This document shows, piece by piece, positions 1 to 8,860 of a stretch of DNA of 64,000 nt (positions are counted from its first letter, which is position 1; each line of letters begins with the position of its first letter). The DNA lies in the NCBI GenBank assembly GCA_019637395.1, contig JAHBVR010000007.1, positions 62,001 to 126,000 on the forward strand, in the 5' to 3' direction. The notes beneath the pieces were generated by a model, which did no database searches, was not told the DNA's origin, and saw only the letters and a list, made by a program, of their open reading frames with translations. The stretch comes from Vulcanimicrobiota bacterium. GTDB taxonomy: Bacteria; Vulcanimicrobiota; Xenobia; Xenobiales; JADMJV01. A program made the translations under genes and the position numbers.

Positions 1-1
1 G

Positions 2-22
2 GACGAGCTTCGCGAGGAATGA
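2..22 (+). CDS. C-terminal end of a probable antitoxin (partial)
   Basis: The first bases read in frame as D-E-L-R-E-E followed by TGA at 20-22. This stop overlaps the ATG of the downstream PIN-domain gene (ATGA arrangement), which is typical of vapBC pairs where the antitoxin is translated first. Only the last six residues are inside the window, so the antitoxin family cannot be told. Confidence 0.5.
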   Translation, partial: DELREE

Positions 23-438
23 ATCTCTACGTTGAGACCAGCGCGGTCCTGAACTGGCTACTGGGACAAGCTGACGCCAGCACCGTGGCGCGAGCCTTGA
101 ATGCTGCCCAGAACCCCATCACTTCAGAGCTCACGCTGGCTGAATCGTGGCGAGGCCTGGCTCGACTCAAAGCCGGGGGCCGCGACCGGGCGCAGATGGA
201 TTCGCTTGTCGAACAACTCAGGCGGGCTTCACGCAGCTGGACGCTTGCACCAATGCAACTGGGCCTGCTGAGGGGGCTTATGAATGAGTTCCCCAGAGAA
301 CCGGTGAGAACTCTGGATGCGATTCACCTTTGCACAGCCCTTCGGTTACGTCCTGACGTATCAGACCTGACCTTCCTGTCCCTCGACGTTCGAGTGCGCG
401 AGAATGCGCTTGCTCTCGGATTTCCAGTCATCCCCTGA
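19..438 (+). CDS. PIN-domain toxin, VapC-like ribonuclease
   Basis: A 139-residue protein with the PIN-fold layout: a first strand YVETSAVL, a second acidic position in TLAESW, the third in TLDAIHL, and a late Asp in LSLDVR before a C-terminal GFPVIP strand. PIN toxins are Mg-dependent endoribonucleases, usually cutting tRNA or rRNA, and are held inactive by a co-encoded antitoxin. The preceding gene overlaps by 4 bp, as in vapBC operons. The residue that is normally Asp in the first strand (DTSA) is Glu here (ETSA), which may lower or abolish activity. The family is clear; the target is unknown. Confidence 0.85.
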   Translation: MNLYVETSAVLNWLLGQADASTVARALNAAQNPITSELTLAESWRGLARLKAGGRDRAQMDSLVEQLRRASRSWTLAPMQLGLLRGLMNEFPREPVRTLDAIHLCTALRLRPDVSDLTFLSLDVRVRENALALGFPVIP

Positions 439-550
439 CGTGTTAACAGTTCCGATTACGTGGTTGCGCATCAGGCTTCCGTGAAGTTCTCCCGCAGGTT
501 AGAACTCTTGCGACCGCGCCAAGCCACAGGAGACGGGTGGGCCGCCCAGA

Positions 551-704
551 ACCTACCAGGCCGTACGGGGCATTTCTCCGGACGGATTGGTCACGAGCAT
601 CAATGTCCAGTGGTATGGCTCCGATGCCATCGAACTAACCTACAAGGACAGCCAGGGAAAGACCGGGCAGCAGCTCCTGTATCGGGACCAGGAATCCTCA
701 CTAA
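551..704 (+). pseudogene. N-terminal remnant of a SNF2/DEAD-type defence helicase
   Basis: One frame reads AVRGISPDGLVTSI followed by VQWYGSDAIELTYKD and GQQLLYRDQESSL. This strongly resembles the N-terminus of a family of large SNF2-like helicases (about 1000 residues) found with DNA methylases in defence-type operons, where the pattern is VRGI..G.V..V.W.G..A.ELTYKD...G..LLYR..E..L. No normal start codon precedes it and similarity stops abruptly after ESSL at about 702, exactly where a palindromic element begins. It is therefore a dead scrap of about 50 codons. Identification is from remembered family consensus, not from a search. Confidence 0.55.
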
Positions 705-866
705 GTGACCCCCGGCGCAAGTCTCATCAATTTTGGCCGCCCCGGAATCCCGCATGGCGGCGTCGCGCCTCGGTCAGATATAACCCGATATCTTCGCTCG
801 GACGCTCCTTGCCCTGCGGGCCCCGGGGCACCCAAAACTTGACGGAACTTACGCCGGGGGCCACTA
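701..866. repeat. 166-bp imperfect palindromic (MITE-like) element
   Basis: The left arm from 701 (CTAAGTGACCCCCGGCG, then CAAGT and TTTTGG) matches the reverse complement of the right arm ending at 866 (ACTTACGCCGGGGGCC, CCAAAACTTGACGG). Similarity of the arms extends inward through CCCCGG and CCCGCA to a centre near GATATAACCCGATATC at about 776-791. It holds no credible gene. It abuts the truncated helicase fragment. A short related palindrome lies at 31727-31753. Long hairpin or non-autonomous mobile element is the likeliest reading. Confidence 0.55.
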
Positions 867-1286
867 AGGACGCAAGTCGTCGAGGGTCAGCAGGTCGTGG
901 TAGGGACCCACATAGGTGTCCCAACGTTCCACGGTCAAGACCGGGCGGGCGTTGTGCGCATCGTATTCGCGGGTGGCTTTGTCGGCGGCGACCGTGCCGC
1001 TCGCCAGGCCCGCCAGGGACCCCACGGCCAGCCCTGCCAGTCCGGAACTGACCAGGGCCACATCGCGGGGGACACCCAGGGCCTGCGCGGCCAGAACCAG
1101 CACGGGAATGCCAACCGCCGTGGTCACCCCGCCGGTGCTGAAAAACCCTCGAGACATGGCTCGGGAAGCCACCTGGTCGCGCTCCTGCACATAACTATCG
1201 GCGTGAGCACGGAACTCCGCATCTTGCGTCTTGGTGTAGATTCGATCCGGCATCGGCCGGGGCTGCGTGAAGGCCTGGATTTTCAT
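864..1286 (-). CDS. Hypothetical membrane protein with a glycine-rich hydrophobic hairpin
   Basis: A 140-residue protein with a charged N-terminus, then two hydrophobic Ala/Gly/Val-rich segments (about residues 52-72 and 78-98) joined by a short PRDVAL turn, and a polar C-terminus with several aromatic residues (RWDTYVGPY). This suggests a membrane hairpin. It belongs to no family I recognise. It is transcribed toward the palindromic element, and its stop lies at the element's edge. Plus-strand frames across it look like shadows because they are Arg/Gly-rich with no domain. Confidence 0.55.
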   Translation of the reverse strand: MKIQAFTQPRPMPDRIYTKTQDAEFRAHADSYVQERDQVASRAMSRGFFSTGGVTTAVGIPVLVLAAQALGVPRDVALVSSGLAGLAVGSLAGLASGTVAADKATREYDAHNARPVLTVERWDTYVGPYHDLLTLDDLRP

Positions 1287-1330
1287 GTCCCCATCATAGC
1301 GCCTGGCCCTTAAATTTTTTTATCCGAAAT

Positions 1331-2326
1331 TTATCCGCATCGGGCCACCATTTGCCGGCGGACTTCGGAGGCAATCTGGTAGGAGCGCAGGCGGGCCTGA
1401 TGGTCGTAGATGTGGGATGCGAAGATGATTTCGTCGGCCTGAGTCCGTTCCACCAGTTCTTGAATGCCTCTCTTCACCGAAGCGGGCGAACCGACCACGG
1501 CGCACGACATGGCCTGATTGGCCATGGCTAACTCGGCCGGGGAAACCTCCATCCGCAGGTTCTTTTCCGGTGGCTGCAGCTTACCGGGCACACCCCGGCG
1601 GAGATTGATGAACTGGCGTTGCTGGGAAGACAGCAGCAGTTGACCCTCCTCATCGCTGTCGGCCGCGAACAGAGGAGCACCGACAATGGCGTAAGGCTTC
1701 TGCAGCACCACCGAAGGCTGGAACAACTGACGATAGAGGCGCAGGGCCTGGTCCAGCAGTTGCGGCGCAAAATGGGAAGCGAAGCCAAAAGGCAGGCCTT
1801 TGGCAGCCGCCAATTGGGCCGAAAACAAGCTGGAGCCCAGCAAAATCAAGGGAACCTTCAGACCGGTGCCGGGCACCGCCCGCACCCTGCCCGGGTGGTC
1901 GCTGAAATACCTCTCCAGCTCGTCAACGTCTTCGGGAAAGGTATCGGCCGTCCCGAAGTCACGGCGCAGGGCCGCGGTGGTGCGGGGGTCGGTGCCGGGA
2001 GCCCGTCCTAACCCTAAATCGATGCGCCCTGGAAAGAGCGAGGCCAGAGTACCGAATTGCTCGGCGATCACCAGCGGCGAATGATTGGGGAGCATGACGC
2101 CGCCGGCACCTACCCGGATGGTCCGCGTCCCCGCGGCCACGTGGCCGATCACCACGGCCGTGGCGGCACTGGCGATGCCCGGCATATTGTGATGCTCGGC
2201 CAACCAGAAGCGATGGAATCCCCAGGCCTCGGCGTGGCGAGCCAGATCGAGACTGTTGGTAAAAGCTTGAGCGGCGTCCCCGCCCTCAAGGACGGGACAG
2301 AGATCCAGGACGGAAAAAGGAATCAT
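1331..2326 (-). CDS. LLM-class flavin-dependent oxidoreductase (luciferase-like)
   Basis: A 331-residue protein matching the bacterial luciferase-like monooxygenase fold from end to end: SVLDLCPV at the N-terminus, [15 protein letters not shown] around residues 36-50, [21 protein letters not shown] around 72-92, then [17 protein letters not shown]. The AEHH and GRAPGTD segments are characteristic of the subgroup whose members are annotated as MsnO8- or YceB-like LLM oxidoreductases using FMNH2. The substrate is unknown. It diverges from the GroES-like gene with 63 bp between the starts. Confidence 0.9.
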   Translation of the reverse strand: MIPFSVLDLCPVLEGGDAAQAFTNSLDLARHAEAWGFHRFWLAEHHNMPGIASAATAVVIGHVAAGTRTIRVGAGGVMLPNHSPLVIAEQFGTLASLFPGRIDLGLGRAPGTDPRTTAALRRDFGTADTFPEDVDELERYFSDHPGRVRAVPGTGLKVPLILLGSSLFSAQLAAAKGLPFGFASHFAPQLLDQALRLYRQLFQPSVVLQKPYAIVGAPLFAADSDEEGQLLLSSQQRQFINLRRGVPGKLQPPEKNLRMEVSPAELAMANQAMSCAVVGSPASVKRGIQELVERTQADEIIFASHIYDHQARLRSYQIASEVRRQMVARCG

Positions 2327-2389
2327 AGAGAAAGTCTAACTTAAAACTGTGGCCAAGGGTTTCCACCTAAAGTCTAAGAAGCGGCCGGG

Positions 2390-2773
2390 GTGAGCGAACT
2401 CATTCTTGTCGGCGATCGGGTCCTGCTGGAGGCGGAAGAGGAAGAAGAGACCACCCAGTCAGGCATCGTGCTGCCTCCGACGGTCTCAGAGAAAGATCAG
2501 GTGAGACGTGGCCGGGTGGTTAAAGTGGGGCCGGGTTACCTGATGGCCAACCCTGAATTCAGTGACCAGCCCTGGCGCAAACCGCACGACGCGGTGCGCT
2601 ATCTACCCCTCCAGGCTCAACCGGGAGATCTGGCTTATTACCTACGCAAGGAAGCCATCGAGCTGCGCCACGAGGGCAAGAATTACCTGATCGTCCAGCA
2701 CGGAGCCATCGTGATTTTGATGCGCCCCGAACCCAAGGACGTCATTCAACGCATCCAGGGGATGCTCGATTAA
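2390..2773 (+). CDS. GroES-like co-chaperonin with an insertion
   Basis: A 127-residue protein with the Cpn10 strand order: LVGDRVLLEAEEEEE, TQSGIVLPP (the mobile loop), a GRVVKVGPG turn, a PGDLAYY segment and EGKNYLIVQHGAIVIL. Classical GroES has about 95 residues. The extra length sits between GPG and PGD (about residues 52-80: Pro, Trp and Tyr-rich), so this may be a specialised paralogue rather than the main chaperonin lid. No groEL is adjacent. The start is GTG. The 3' end overlaps the convergent tatA-like gene by 4 bp. Confidence 0.8.
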   Translation: MSELILVGDRVLLEAEEEEETTQSGIVLPPTVSEKDQVRRGRVVKVGPGYLMANPEFSDQPWRKPHDAVRYLPLQAQPGDLAYYLRKEAIELRHEGKNYLIVQHGAIVILMRPEPKDVIQRIQGMLD

Positions 2774-3096
2774 GCTTCGTCGCCTTCGGCCACAGCGGTG
2801 GGTTCCGTGGGCGACTCGGTTTTTTCTTCCTCGGCCTGGATGGCGGCTATGGGGGCTGCTGCTTGCATGGGTGTCCCCATCAGCACTTCTGCTGGAATGG
2901 CCGCCGGCGCCGGCGGAACGGCGGTTTCCTCCTCCAGCTGGCGTTTGAACTCGCTGCTCAATTGGCGGCTGGATTCACGGAAGGCGGCCAGCCCTTCGCC
3001 CAAAGCCTTACCCAGTTCGGGCAGGCGGCGGGGTCCGAAGAGAATCAGGGCCAAAATTCCCAACAAGAGCATTTCGGGTGCGCCTAAATTCATCAT
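2770..3096 (-). CDS. tatA: Twin-arginine translocase subunit TatA/TatB family
   Basis: A 108-residue protein with one N-terminal membrane segment (GAPEMLLLGILALILFG), the FGP motif followed by RRLPELGKALGEGLAAF, an amphipathic helix, and an acidic, Ala/Pro-rich tail. This is the standard TatA/TatB plan, forming the pore or receptor that exports folded proteins. TatA versus TatB cannot be fixed from sequence alone; the FGPRRLPELGKALGEG run favours TatA. A small coiled-coil gene sits 12 bp upstream in the same direction. No tatC is in the window. Confidence 0.88.
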   Translation of the reverse strand: MMNLGAPEMLLLGILALILFGPRRLPELGKALGEGLAAFRESSRQLSSEFKRQLEEETAVPPAPAAIPAEVLMGTPMQAAAPIAAIQAEEEKTESPTEPTAVAEGDEA

Positions 3097-3108
3097 AACT
3101 TGCCTACC

Positions 3109-3309
3109 TTACAGCCGGGCCTGCCACTGGTCAAGTTTCCTCTGCATCGCCTGGCATTGAGAAATGATTCGGTCCAGCTCACCGCTGGGGACGACCACGC
3201 GGCCGCCGTCTTCTTCCAACTCCTCGGCAACCGTCAGGGCGGCGCGAAGTTCCGAAAGGACGTCCTTCAGCGCGTCATGCGAGGACTGCAGATGGAGTTG
3301 AAGACTCAT
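3109..3309 (-). CDS. Small helical hypothetical protein upstream of tatA
   Basis: A 66-residue protein predicted to be two helices: ALKDVLSELRAALTVAEELEEDG, a short VVVPSGE strand, then DRIISQCQAMQRKLDQWQ. It starts ATG and ends 12 bp before the tatA start, so the two are probably co-transcribed. No family is recognised. It could be a small exonuclease VII or prefoldin-like helical hairpin, but nothing in the sequence proves this. Confidence 0.5.
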   Translation of the reverse strand: MSLQLHLQSSHDALKDVLSELRAALTVAEELEEDGGRVVVPSGELDRIISQCQAMQRKLDQWQARL

Positions 3310-3394
3310 AAGGACTTGTTCTACCCATTGGGCAAAGGATCATTCCAGAGAGCGCGAGAACCCAGCTTACATCAACAACGACAGTGGCGGCCCC

Positions 3395-4810
3395 GTGGGA
3401 GAACCTCTCAAGCTCGGTTCGCGTGTTCGTCTCAAGGTCGACGATATTGCGGCCGGTGGCGAAGCGGTAGGCCGGGTCGATAATTTCGTGTATTTCGTGC
3501 CCCAGGGCGCGCCGGGCGACGAACTGGAAGTCGAAGTCACGGAACTGCGTAAAAACTATGCGCGCGCCCACATCAGCAAGATCATCAAGCCTTCCATACG
3601 CCGTGTGCAACCGCCCTGTCCGGTTTATCACCAGTGTGGCGGCTGCCAATTGCAACACATCGACTACGATGCGCAACTGTTCTACAAAACCAAGATCGTC
3701 AAGGATTCGCTACAACACCTCACCAATCTCAACGGTATCAAGGTGCACCCTTGCCGGCGCCTGGACGACCCCTGGAATTATCGAAACAAGGTTCAGGCGG
3801 TGGTGGCCGCCAAGCCCTACCTGAATCCCAAAGATGGTAAAGACGCGCCCGCCAAAGACCGAATTTCGCACATTGTCGGACTTTATGCTCAGGGCACGCA
3901 CCGTGTCGTCAAAATTGACGAATGCCTGATCCAGGACTCGCTCAACAACAAGGTGCTGCAGGCCGCCCGCGAGGCCATGGAACGGCTGCAGTGGCCGGTT
4001 TACAGCGAAAAGGACGGGACCGGCCTGATTCGTTATCTGGTCACGCGCGCCAGCTACAGCACGCGCGAAGTGTTGCTGGTGCTGGTGGCCGCCCAACCAC
4101 GCCTGCCCCAGGTCCAGGAATTTCTCAATCATGTCAAACGCCGCGTCCCCCAGCTCAAGGGTGTGCTGCTCAACCTCAATCCCCATCAAACCAACGTGAT
4201 TCTGGGGAACCGTACCCAGGTGCTCTGGGGCAAGGACCACCTGGTGGAGGAAATCCACGGCCTCAAGTTTCAAATTTCCCCTACCAGCTTCTTCCAGGTC
4301 AACACGCGCGGCCTGCTGATGCTCTATGACGTGCTGGAGCAATACTGCGACCTGCGCGGCCGGGACATGGCCGTCGATCTCTACTGCGGGGTGGGCTCGC
4401 TCAGTCTGCTGATGGCCAAACGAGCCAAACGCGTGCTGGGCGTGGACGTTTCGCTGGACGCCATCGAGGACGCTGTCGTCAATTCCGATCTCAACGGCTT
4501 CAAGAATACCGATTTCATCGCGGGAGCATCCGAAAAAGTGCTACCCCAACTCTACCGGCAGGGCCAGCGCTTTCAACTGGCGCTGCTCGATCCTCCGCGC
4601 AAGGGATGCGACGGGGAGGTATTACAGGTTTTAGCGCGCATGCGCATACCTCGGGTTGTCTATGTTTCGTGCAACCCTTCTTCGCTGGCCCGCGACCTGG
4701 AAATTCTGACGGGACTGGGCTATCAGGTGCACGAAATTCAACCCCTGGATATGTTCCCGCAAACCTATCACGTGGAGTGCGTGGCCCGGCTTTCGCTGGC
4801 CGGCCGCTGA
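3395..4810 (+). CDS. rlmD: 23S rRNA (uracil-5-)-methyltransferase, RumA/RlmD-type
   Basis: A 471-residue protein. Residues about 5-65 form a TRAM RNA-binding domain (GSRVRLKVDDIAAGGEAVGR). The iron-sulfur ligands follow the C-x5-C-x2-C pattern in CPVYHQCGGCQ, with a fourth Cys in DECL. The SAM site is DLYCGVGSLSLLMA, the catalytic region has LDPPRKGC, and the nucleophile Cys lies in VSCNPSSLARD. These residues define the RumA/TrmA-like m5U methyltransferases acting on 23S rRNA. The start is GTG with no obvious SD. The Clp ATPase gene follows after 10 bp, suggesting one transcript. Confidence 0.92.
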   Translation: MGEPLKLGSRVRLKVDDIAAGGEAVGRVDNFVYFVPQGAPGDELEVEVTELRKNYARAHISKIIKPSIRRVQPPCPVYHQCGGCQLQHIDYDAQLFYKTKIVKDSLQHLTNLNGIKVHPCRRLDDPWNYRNKVQAVVAAKPYLNPKDGKDAPAKDRISHIVGLYAQGTHRVVKIDECLIQDSLNNKVLQAAREAMERLQWPVYSEKDGTGLIRYLVTRASYSTREVLLVLVAAQPRLPQVQEFLNHVKRRVPQLKGVLLNLNPHQTNVILGNRTQVLWGKDHLVEEIHGLKFQISPTSFFQVNTRGLLMLYDVLEQYCDLRGRDMAVDLYCGVGSLSLLMAKRAKRVLGVDVSLDAIEDAVVNSDLNGFKNTDFIAGASEKVLPQLYRQGQRFQLALLDPPRKGCDGEVLQVLARMRIPRVVYVSCNPSSLARDLEILTGLGYQVHEIQPLDMFPQTYHVECVARLSLAGR

Positions 4811-4820
4811 GGAGCTGAGG

Positions 4821-7505
4821 GTGGCCTTACACTGGAGTCAAAATAGCGAAAGCGTGAAGAAGCTCGCCAACGAGTTGTCGGTGCGATGGAAGCACCACTA
4901 TCTCAGCACCGAGCACTATTTGTATGCCTGTTGCCAATTGGACGGCGATTGCGGCCGCTGGCTGGGGCGCCGCGGCTTCACTCTGCAGTCCTTGGAAGAA
5001 GAAATTCTACGCTGGGTTCCGGAGGGTGACGAAGTCCCCATCTGGGAGGGCATGATCGAGGCCCCGCGCTTACGCCGCATCATTACCAAAATGTGCGTCG
5101 AAGAAGCGGAAGCACAGAAATCCATGCGGGTCGAACCCAAGCATATCCTGGCGGCTATCTTGAGTGAAGGCGGCGGCATCGCCGCCCGGCTGCTGCGCAA
5201 CCGCGGCAACGAGTTGCGGGCGGTGCGCGGCGAGTTGCTGGGCGGCACTTCCGTTCCTCCGGTGGAAGCCCCGCGCGGCGAAAGCCGTCACTCGGCGGAA
5301 AGCGGCAAGGAAGGACCCAAAGCGGCCGGGGGCGGCAAAGAAAAATATCTCAACAAATACGCGCGCGACCTGGTGGATCTGGCTCGCCAGGGCAAGATCG
5401 ACCCGGTTATCGGACGCAACGACGAAGTGCGCCGCGTCATTCAGACGCTGACCAAGAAGGGCAAATCCAATCCGGTGCTGATCGGTGAGGCAGGCGTGGG
5501 CAAAACGGCGGTGGCCTACGGCCTGGCCCTGCGCATCGCCCAAGGGCAGGTACCTGACGTACTCAAGGACCGCCGGGTGCTCGACCTCAGCCTCTCTTCC
5601 ATGGTGGCCGGCGCCAAGCATCGCGGCGAATTCGAAGAGAGGCTCGAGGGAGTCGTTCAGGAGGCCACCGCCGATCCGACCATCATTCTCTTCATCGACG
5701 AAATTCACCAGCTGGTCGGGGCCGGCGACTCGCGGGGGGGCATGGACGCTTCCAACATCCTGAAACCTGCCCTGGCGCGCGGCGATTTTCCCGTGCTGGG
5801 AGCCACCACTACCGATGAATATCGCAAGTATATCGAGGCCGACCCGGCCCTGGAGCGGCGTTTCCAGATGGTCCTGGTGGGCGAGCCCTCCGAAGCCGAC
5901 GCCCTGGAGATTCTGCGCGGTCTGCGGCCGCGCTACGAGAGCCATCACGGTGTCAAATTCACCGACCAGGCTCTGTTACAAGCCGTCAAGCTCTCGGTGC
6001 GCTTCATCCCGGACCGCAACCTGCCCGACAAAGCCATTGATTTGATCGATGAGGCGGCGGCCCGCATCAAAACCCGCTCCGGCGTTTTTATGGCCGGGGA
6101 ACGGCCCGTCTTTGAAGTCAACGAGGAAGTCATCGCCGAGGTCGTCTCCGACCATTCAGGCATTCCCGTGCAGCGCATGACTCAGGAAGAAACCACCCGC
6201 CTGCTGGAAATGGAACACTATCTGGCCGACCGTGTGGTGGGTCAGGATCACGCCGTCAAGGCGGTGGCCGAAACCATTCGCGTGGTGCGTGTGGGCCTGG
6301 TCTCTCCCAATCGGCCAGGCGGCGTCTTTCTTTTCCTGGGACCGAGCGGCGTGGGCAAAACCGAGCTGGCCAAGGCCCTGGCCGAGTTTCTCTTCGGATC
6401 GGATCGCGATCTGGTGCGTCTGGACATGTCGGAATTTCACGACAAGCATTCGCTCTCTCGTCTGATCGGCAGCCCGCCCGGCTACGTTGGTCACGAGGAA
6501 GAGGGCCAGCTTACCGGAGCGGTGCGCACCAAGCCTTATTGCGTGGTGCTGCTGGACGAAGTGGAGAAGGCCCACCCCGAGATCTTCGACATCTTCCTGC
6601 AGGTCTTTGACGACGGCCGGCTGACCGATTCCAAGGGCCGCACCTGCAACTTCGCCAATACCATTATTGTGCTCACCTCCAACCTGGGAGCACGCGAAGT
6701 CATCGCCTCGGGTCAATCCATCAGTGAAGGCATGGCCGGGCAGCTCGATCAGCTGCCCCCGCTCTATCAGAAAGCCCTGCGCGAACATTTTCGTCCCGAA
6801 TTTCTTAACCGCATTGATGAGATCGTCAGCTTCCGCTCGCTGGCCCCTAAGGATCTGGAAGGCATCGTGAGAATCCACCTGAAACGCCTGGTGGAGACCC
6901 TGAAAGACAAGGAAGTGGCCCTGGAACTGCGCCAGGACGCCATCGACTTCTTGCTCGAGGTCGGCTACCAGCCGCAATTCGGCGCCCGCCCTCTGCAACG
7001 CGCCATCAACACTTACGTGAGCCGTCCCCTGGCCGAGGAAATGCTGCGCAACCGCACCGCTGCCGGTTCGATTGTCACAGTCTATCGCAGCGGGGATCGG
7101 CTGGCCTTTGCGGTCACGGCCGGCCGCCCGCCCCAGGCGCCGCCGCCACCGCAAGCCTCTCCGCCGCCGCGGCCCACTCCGCCACCGCAGTCTCCGCCTC
7201 CCCGCCCCGAGGCTTTGCCCCTCAATCCCGTGCCTGAGCCTCCGCGTGGCGGCGGACTGGCCAATCTGCCCCTGCCCAAGCGTCCCATGCGCCAGACCGG
7301 AGACCATACCGGCCTGAGCCAGGAACCGCCAGCGCCAGTGGCGCCCACCCGGCCCCTGGCCGACAGCCCTACCCTCAGCGGCGAGCGCACCTATCTGCCG
7401 TTAGGCGATTCAGGCACTTTCAAAAAGCCGCCATCGCCGCCGGCGCCGCCGCCCGATTCGGCGGGCGACCAGTGGTCCAACTTCCGCCGTCCCGAGGAGC
7501 GCTAA
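4821..7505 (+). CDS. ClpC/ClpA-like double AAA+ ATPase with proline-rich tail
   Basis: An 894-residue Clp/Hsp100 ATPase. It has a divergent Clp-N domain (1-140), first AAA module with Walker A GEAGVGKT (222-229) and Walker B LFIDEIH (290-296), second module with GPSGVGKT (507-514) and [10 protein letters not shown], and pore loop GYVG (554-557). There is no long ClpB-type middle domain between the modules. The [LIV]-G-[FL] loop that docks ClpP in ClpA/ClpC is not visible between TSNLGA and [10 protein letters not shown]. The first pore loop reads GAKHRG rather than the usual GAKYRG. Residues about 770-894 are Pro-rich and carry Thr-containing motifs ([16 protein letters not shown]). The FHA gene begins one base after its stop. 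Confidence 0.9.
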   Translation: MALHWSQNSESVKKLANELSVRWKHHYLSTEHYLYACCQLDGDCGRWLGRRGFTLQSLEEEILRWVPEGDEVPIWEGMIEAPRLRRIITKMCVEEAEAQKSMRVEPKHILAAILSEGGGIAARLLRNRGNELRAVRGELLGGTSVPPVEAPRGESRHSAESGKEGPKAAGGGKEKYLNKYARDLVDLARQGKIDPVIGRNDEVRRVIQTLTKKGKSNPVLIGEAGVGKTAVAYGLALRIAQGQVPDVLKDRRVLDLSLSSMVAGAKHRGEFEERLEGVVQEATADPTIILFIDEIHQLVGAGDSRGGMDASNILKPALARGDFPVLGATTTDEYRKYIEADPALERRFQMVLVGEPSEADALEILRGLRPRYESHHGVKFTDQALLQAVKLSVRFIPDRNLPDKAIDLIDEAAARIKTRSGVFMAGERPVFEVNEEVIAEVVSDHSGIPVQRMTQEETTRLLEMEHYLADRVVGQDHAVKAVAETIRVVRVGLVSPNRPGGVFLFLGPSGVGKTELAKALAEFLFGSDRDLVRLDMSEFHDKHSLSRLIGSPPGYVGHEEEGQLTGAVRTKPYCVVLLDEVEKAHPEIFDIFLQVFDDGRLTDSKGRTCNFANTIIVLTSNLGAREVIASGQSISEGMAGQLDQLPPLYQKALREHFRPEFLNRIDEIVSFRSLAPKDLEGIVRIHLKRLVETLKDKEVALELRQDAIDFLLEVGYQPQFGARPLQRAINTYVSRPLAEEMLRNRTAAGSIVTVYRSGDRLAFAVTAGRPPQAPPPPQASPPPRPTPPPQSPPPRPEALPLNPVPEPPRGGGLANLPLPKRPMRQTGDHTGLSQEPPAPVAPTRPLADSPTLSGERTYLPLGDSGTFKKPPSPPAPPPDSAGDQWSNFRRPEER

Positions 7506-7790
7506 ATGAGAGTCAAGCTTGAAGTCATCAGCGGCCCTATGGACGGGCACATCTTCCAGTTCAATTCCAACGTGGATCTGGGCCGCGAAGGCAAGCTGCG
7601 CATTCCCTCCGATCGGTTTATCTCGCGCCGCCACGTGCTCATCGAAGTCCAGGACCCCCGGCTCTTTCTGGAAGACCTGGGCTCCACCAACGGGACCTTC
7701 ATCGACGACGACCGCCTGCAAGGCAAAGCCGAACTCAAGAACGGTCAGGTCTTTCGGGTAGGCCGCACCTGGCTGGAAGTCAGCTGGTAA
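7506..7790 (+). CDS. Stand-alone FHA-domain protein
   Basis: A 94-residue protein that is essentially one forkhead-associated domain: LGREGKLRIPSD, then SRRHVLIEV, LEDLGSTNGTFIDDDRL and GQVFRVGRTWLEV. The GR, SxxH and STNGT signature residues that bind phosphothreonine peptides are all present. Its ATG directly follows the stop of the Clp ATPase, whose tail carries Thr in Pro-rich context, so binding of a phosphorylated Clp tail is a reasonable inference. No Ser/Thr kinase gene is nearby in the window. It converges with the next minus-strand gene. Confidence 0.92.
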   Translation: MRVKLEVISGPMDGHIFQFNSNVDLGREGKLRIPSDRFISRRHVLIEVQDPRLFLEDLGSTNGTFIDDDRLQGKAELKNGQVFRVGRTWLEVSW

Positions 7791-7794
7791 CTCT

Positions 7795-8247
7795 TCAGCG
7801 GTCGAGTCCCTGGCTCCAAATTTTGTCCATGACTTGGGCGCCGCTGGCGCGGTCGAGGACTTCACCGGTGGCTTGATCGAGACGTAAGTATTCACTCTCG
7901 TGGTGGATGCCGCCGGGAGATTGGATGCGGTGCACGTAGCAGTGCAGCACCGAGGTCTTGCTCCAGGAGAGCAGGCCGGGGCGTTCCTGGCGCTCGACGA
8001 ATACCTCGCGCATAATTTCTTCGCCCTGACCGGTCTTCTTAGAACTCCATAGTTCGACGTGATCCTCAGTCTTGGGGTCGTTATCGCAATGAGCCCCGAA
8101 GAAAACTTCCGCGTTGGGGTGCTCGTCGTCGAAGGGCTGAGCCGGCATGCCGGTGCTCAAGACCCGACCGTCGGGATGGGCGGCCAGGATGTCTTGTTTA
8201 GCTTGAGCATAGCGGGCACGCACCCGCGTGGAGTCCAGGTTGATCAT
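7795..8247 (-). CDS. Hypothetical protein
   Basis: A 150-residue soluble protein with no signal peptide or membrane segment. It has a helical N-terminus, a central acidic stretch (FDDEHPNAEVFFGAHCDNDP) and a C-terminal part rich in beta residues (LHCYVHRIQ, ESEYLRLDQATGEV). I recognise no family. It is the last gene of a minus-strand run starting at the RNase G gene, 27 bp after Uma2. Confidence 0.5.
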   Translation of the reverse strand: MINLDSTRVRARYAQAKQDILAAHPDGRVLSTGMPAQPFDDEHPNAEVFFGAHCDNDPKTEDHVELWSSKKTGQGEEIMREVFVERQERPGLLSWSKTSVLHCYVHRIQSPGGIHHESEYLRLDQATGEVLDRASGAQVMDKIWSQGLDR

Positions 8248-8274
8248 GCGACCAGCCTACGTCAGGCGCCTGAA

Positions 8275-8853
8275 TTAAGCCTGAAAGACCGAGAGGTAGA
8301 CCTCGCCGAGAGGCAGGGAACACACGATGGTGGGCAGTTGCAGGACGGCCTCCAGGCCCTCCAGCTTCCGGTAAGTCCAGGTTTCATTGTTGTTACGAAC
8401 ATAGTGCTCGATGAGGGGCTCGTGCTGATGGACCGACACATATTCCTGCAGGCTGGGAATGGCCTGATAGGCCAGGAACTTGGGCTCGCAGTCGTAGCCG
8501 ATGATGGACTTGGAAAGCACTTCAAAGACTACTTTCGGGTTGGTGACGGTATCGCGATGGTGGTCATGAAATGCAAGCGAACCGCAAACGACCGTGAGAT
8601 CGGGATACAAGAAACGCCGGCCGTTGGGCGTGGCCACGCGCAAGTCAGAGTTATAGACTCGGCAATTCCCCTTACGCAATTGAGGCCACAGGAGGGCTCC
8701 AATATTCGCCGGGATGAGCGCATGCTGAGGAGTACCCCCGGACATGGCCAGCACCTGGCCGTCGAAATACTCGCTCTTGGTCTCGGCCAGGCGCTCCCGG
8801 GCCAGGTAGTCCTCGGGGCTGACGTAGCCGTCGGCTAAGCTGTTCATATCCAA
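8275..8853 (-). CDS. Uma2 family (DUF820) restriction-endonuclease-fold protein
   Basis: A 192-residue protein with the Uma2 pattern: SPEDYLARERLAETKSEYFDGQV and MSGGTPQHALI near the N-terminus, then YNSDLRVA, FLYPDLTVVCG (the PD of the nuclease core) and NPKVVFEVLSKSI, followed by KFLAYQAIPSLQEYV. The PD...ExK-like core is shared with PD-(D/E)xK nucleases. Uma2 families expand in cyanobacteria and other phyla; their role is unsettled. It lies 7 bp downstream of an MBL hydrolase gene. Confidence 0.9.
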   Translation of the reverse strand: MDMNSLADGYVSPEDYLARERLAETKSEYFDGQVLAMSGGTPQHALIPANIGALLWPQLRKGNCRVYNSDLRVATPNGRRFLYPDLTVVCGSLAFHDHHRDTVTNPKVVFEVLSKSIIGYDCEPKFLAYQAIPSLQEYVSVHQHEPLIEHYVRNNNETWTYRKLEGLEAVLQLPTIVCSLPLGEVYLSVFQA

Positions 8854-8860
8854 AAGAATT

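Noticed and set aside
897-1313. Plus-strand frame opposite the membrane hypothetical
   Set aside because: Gly/Arg/His-rich product with no coherent secondary structure; the minus frame has clear membrane helices.
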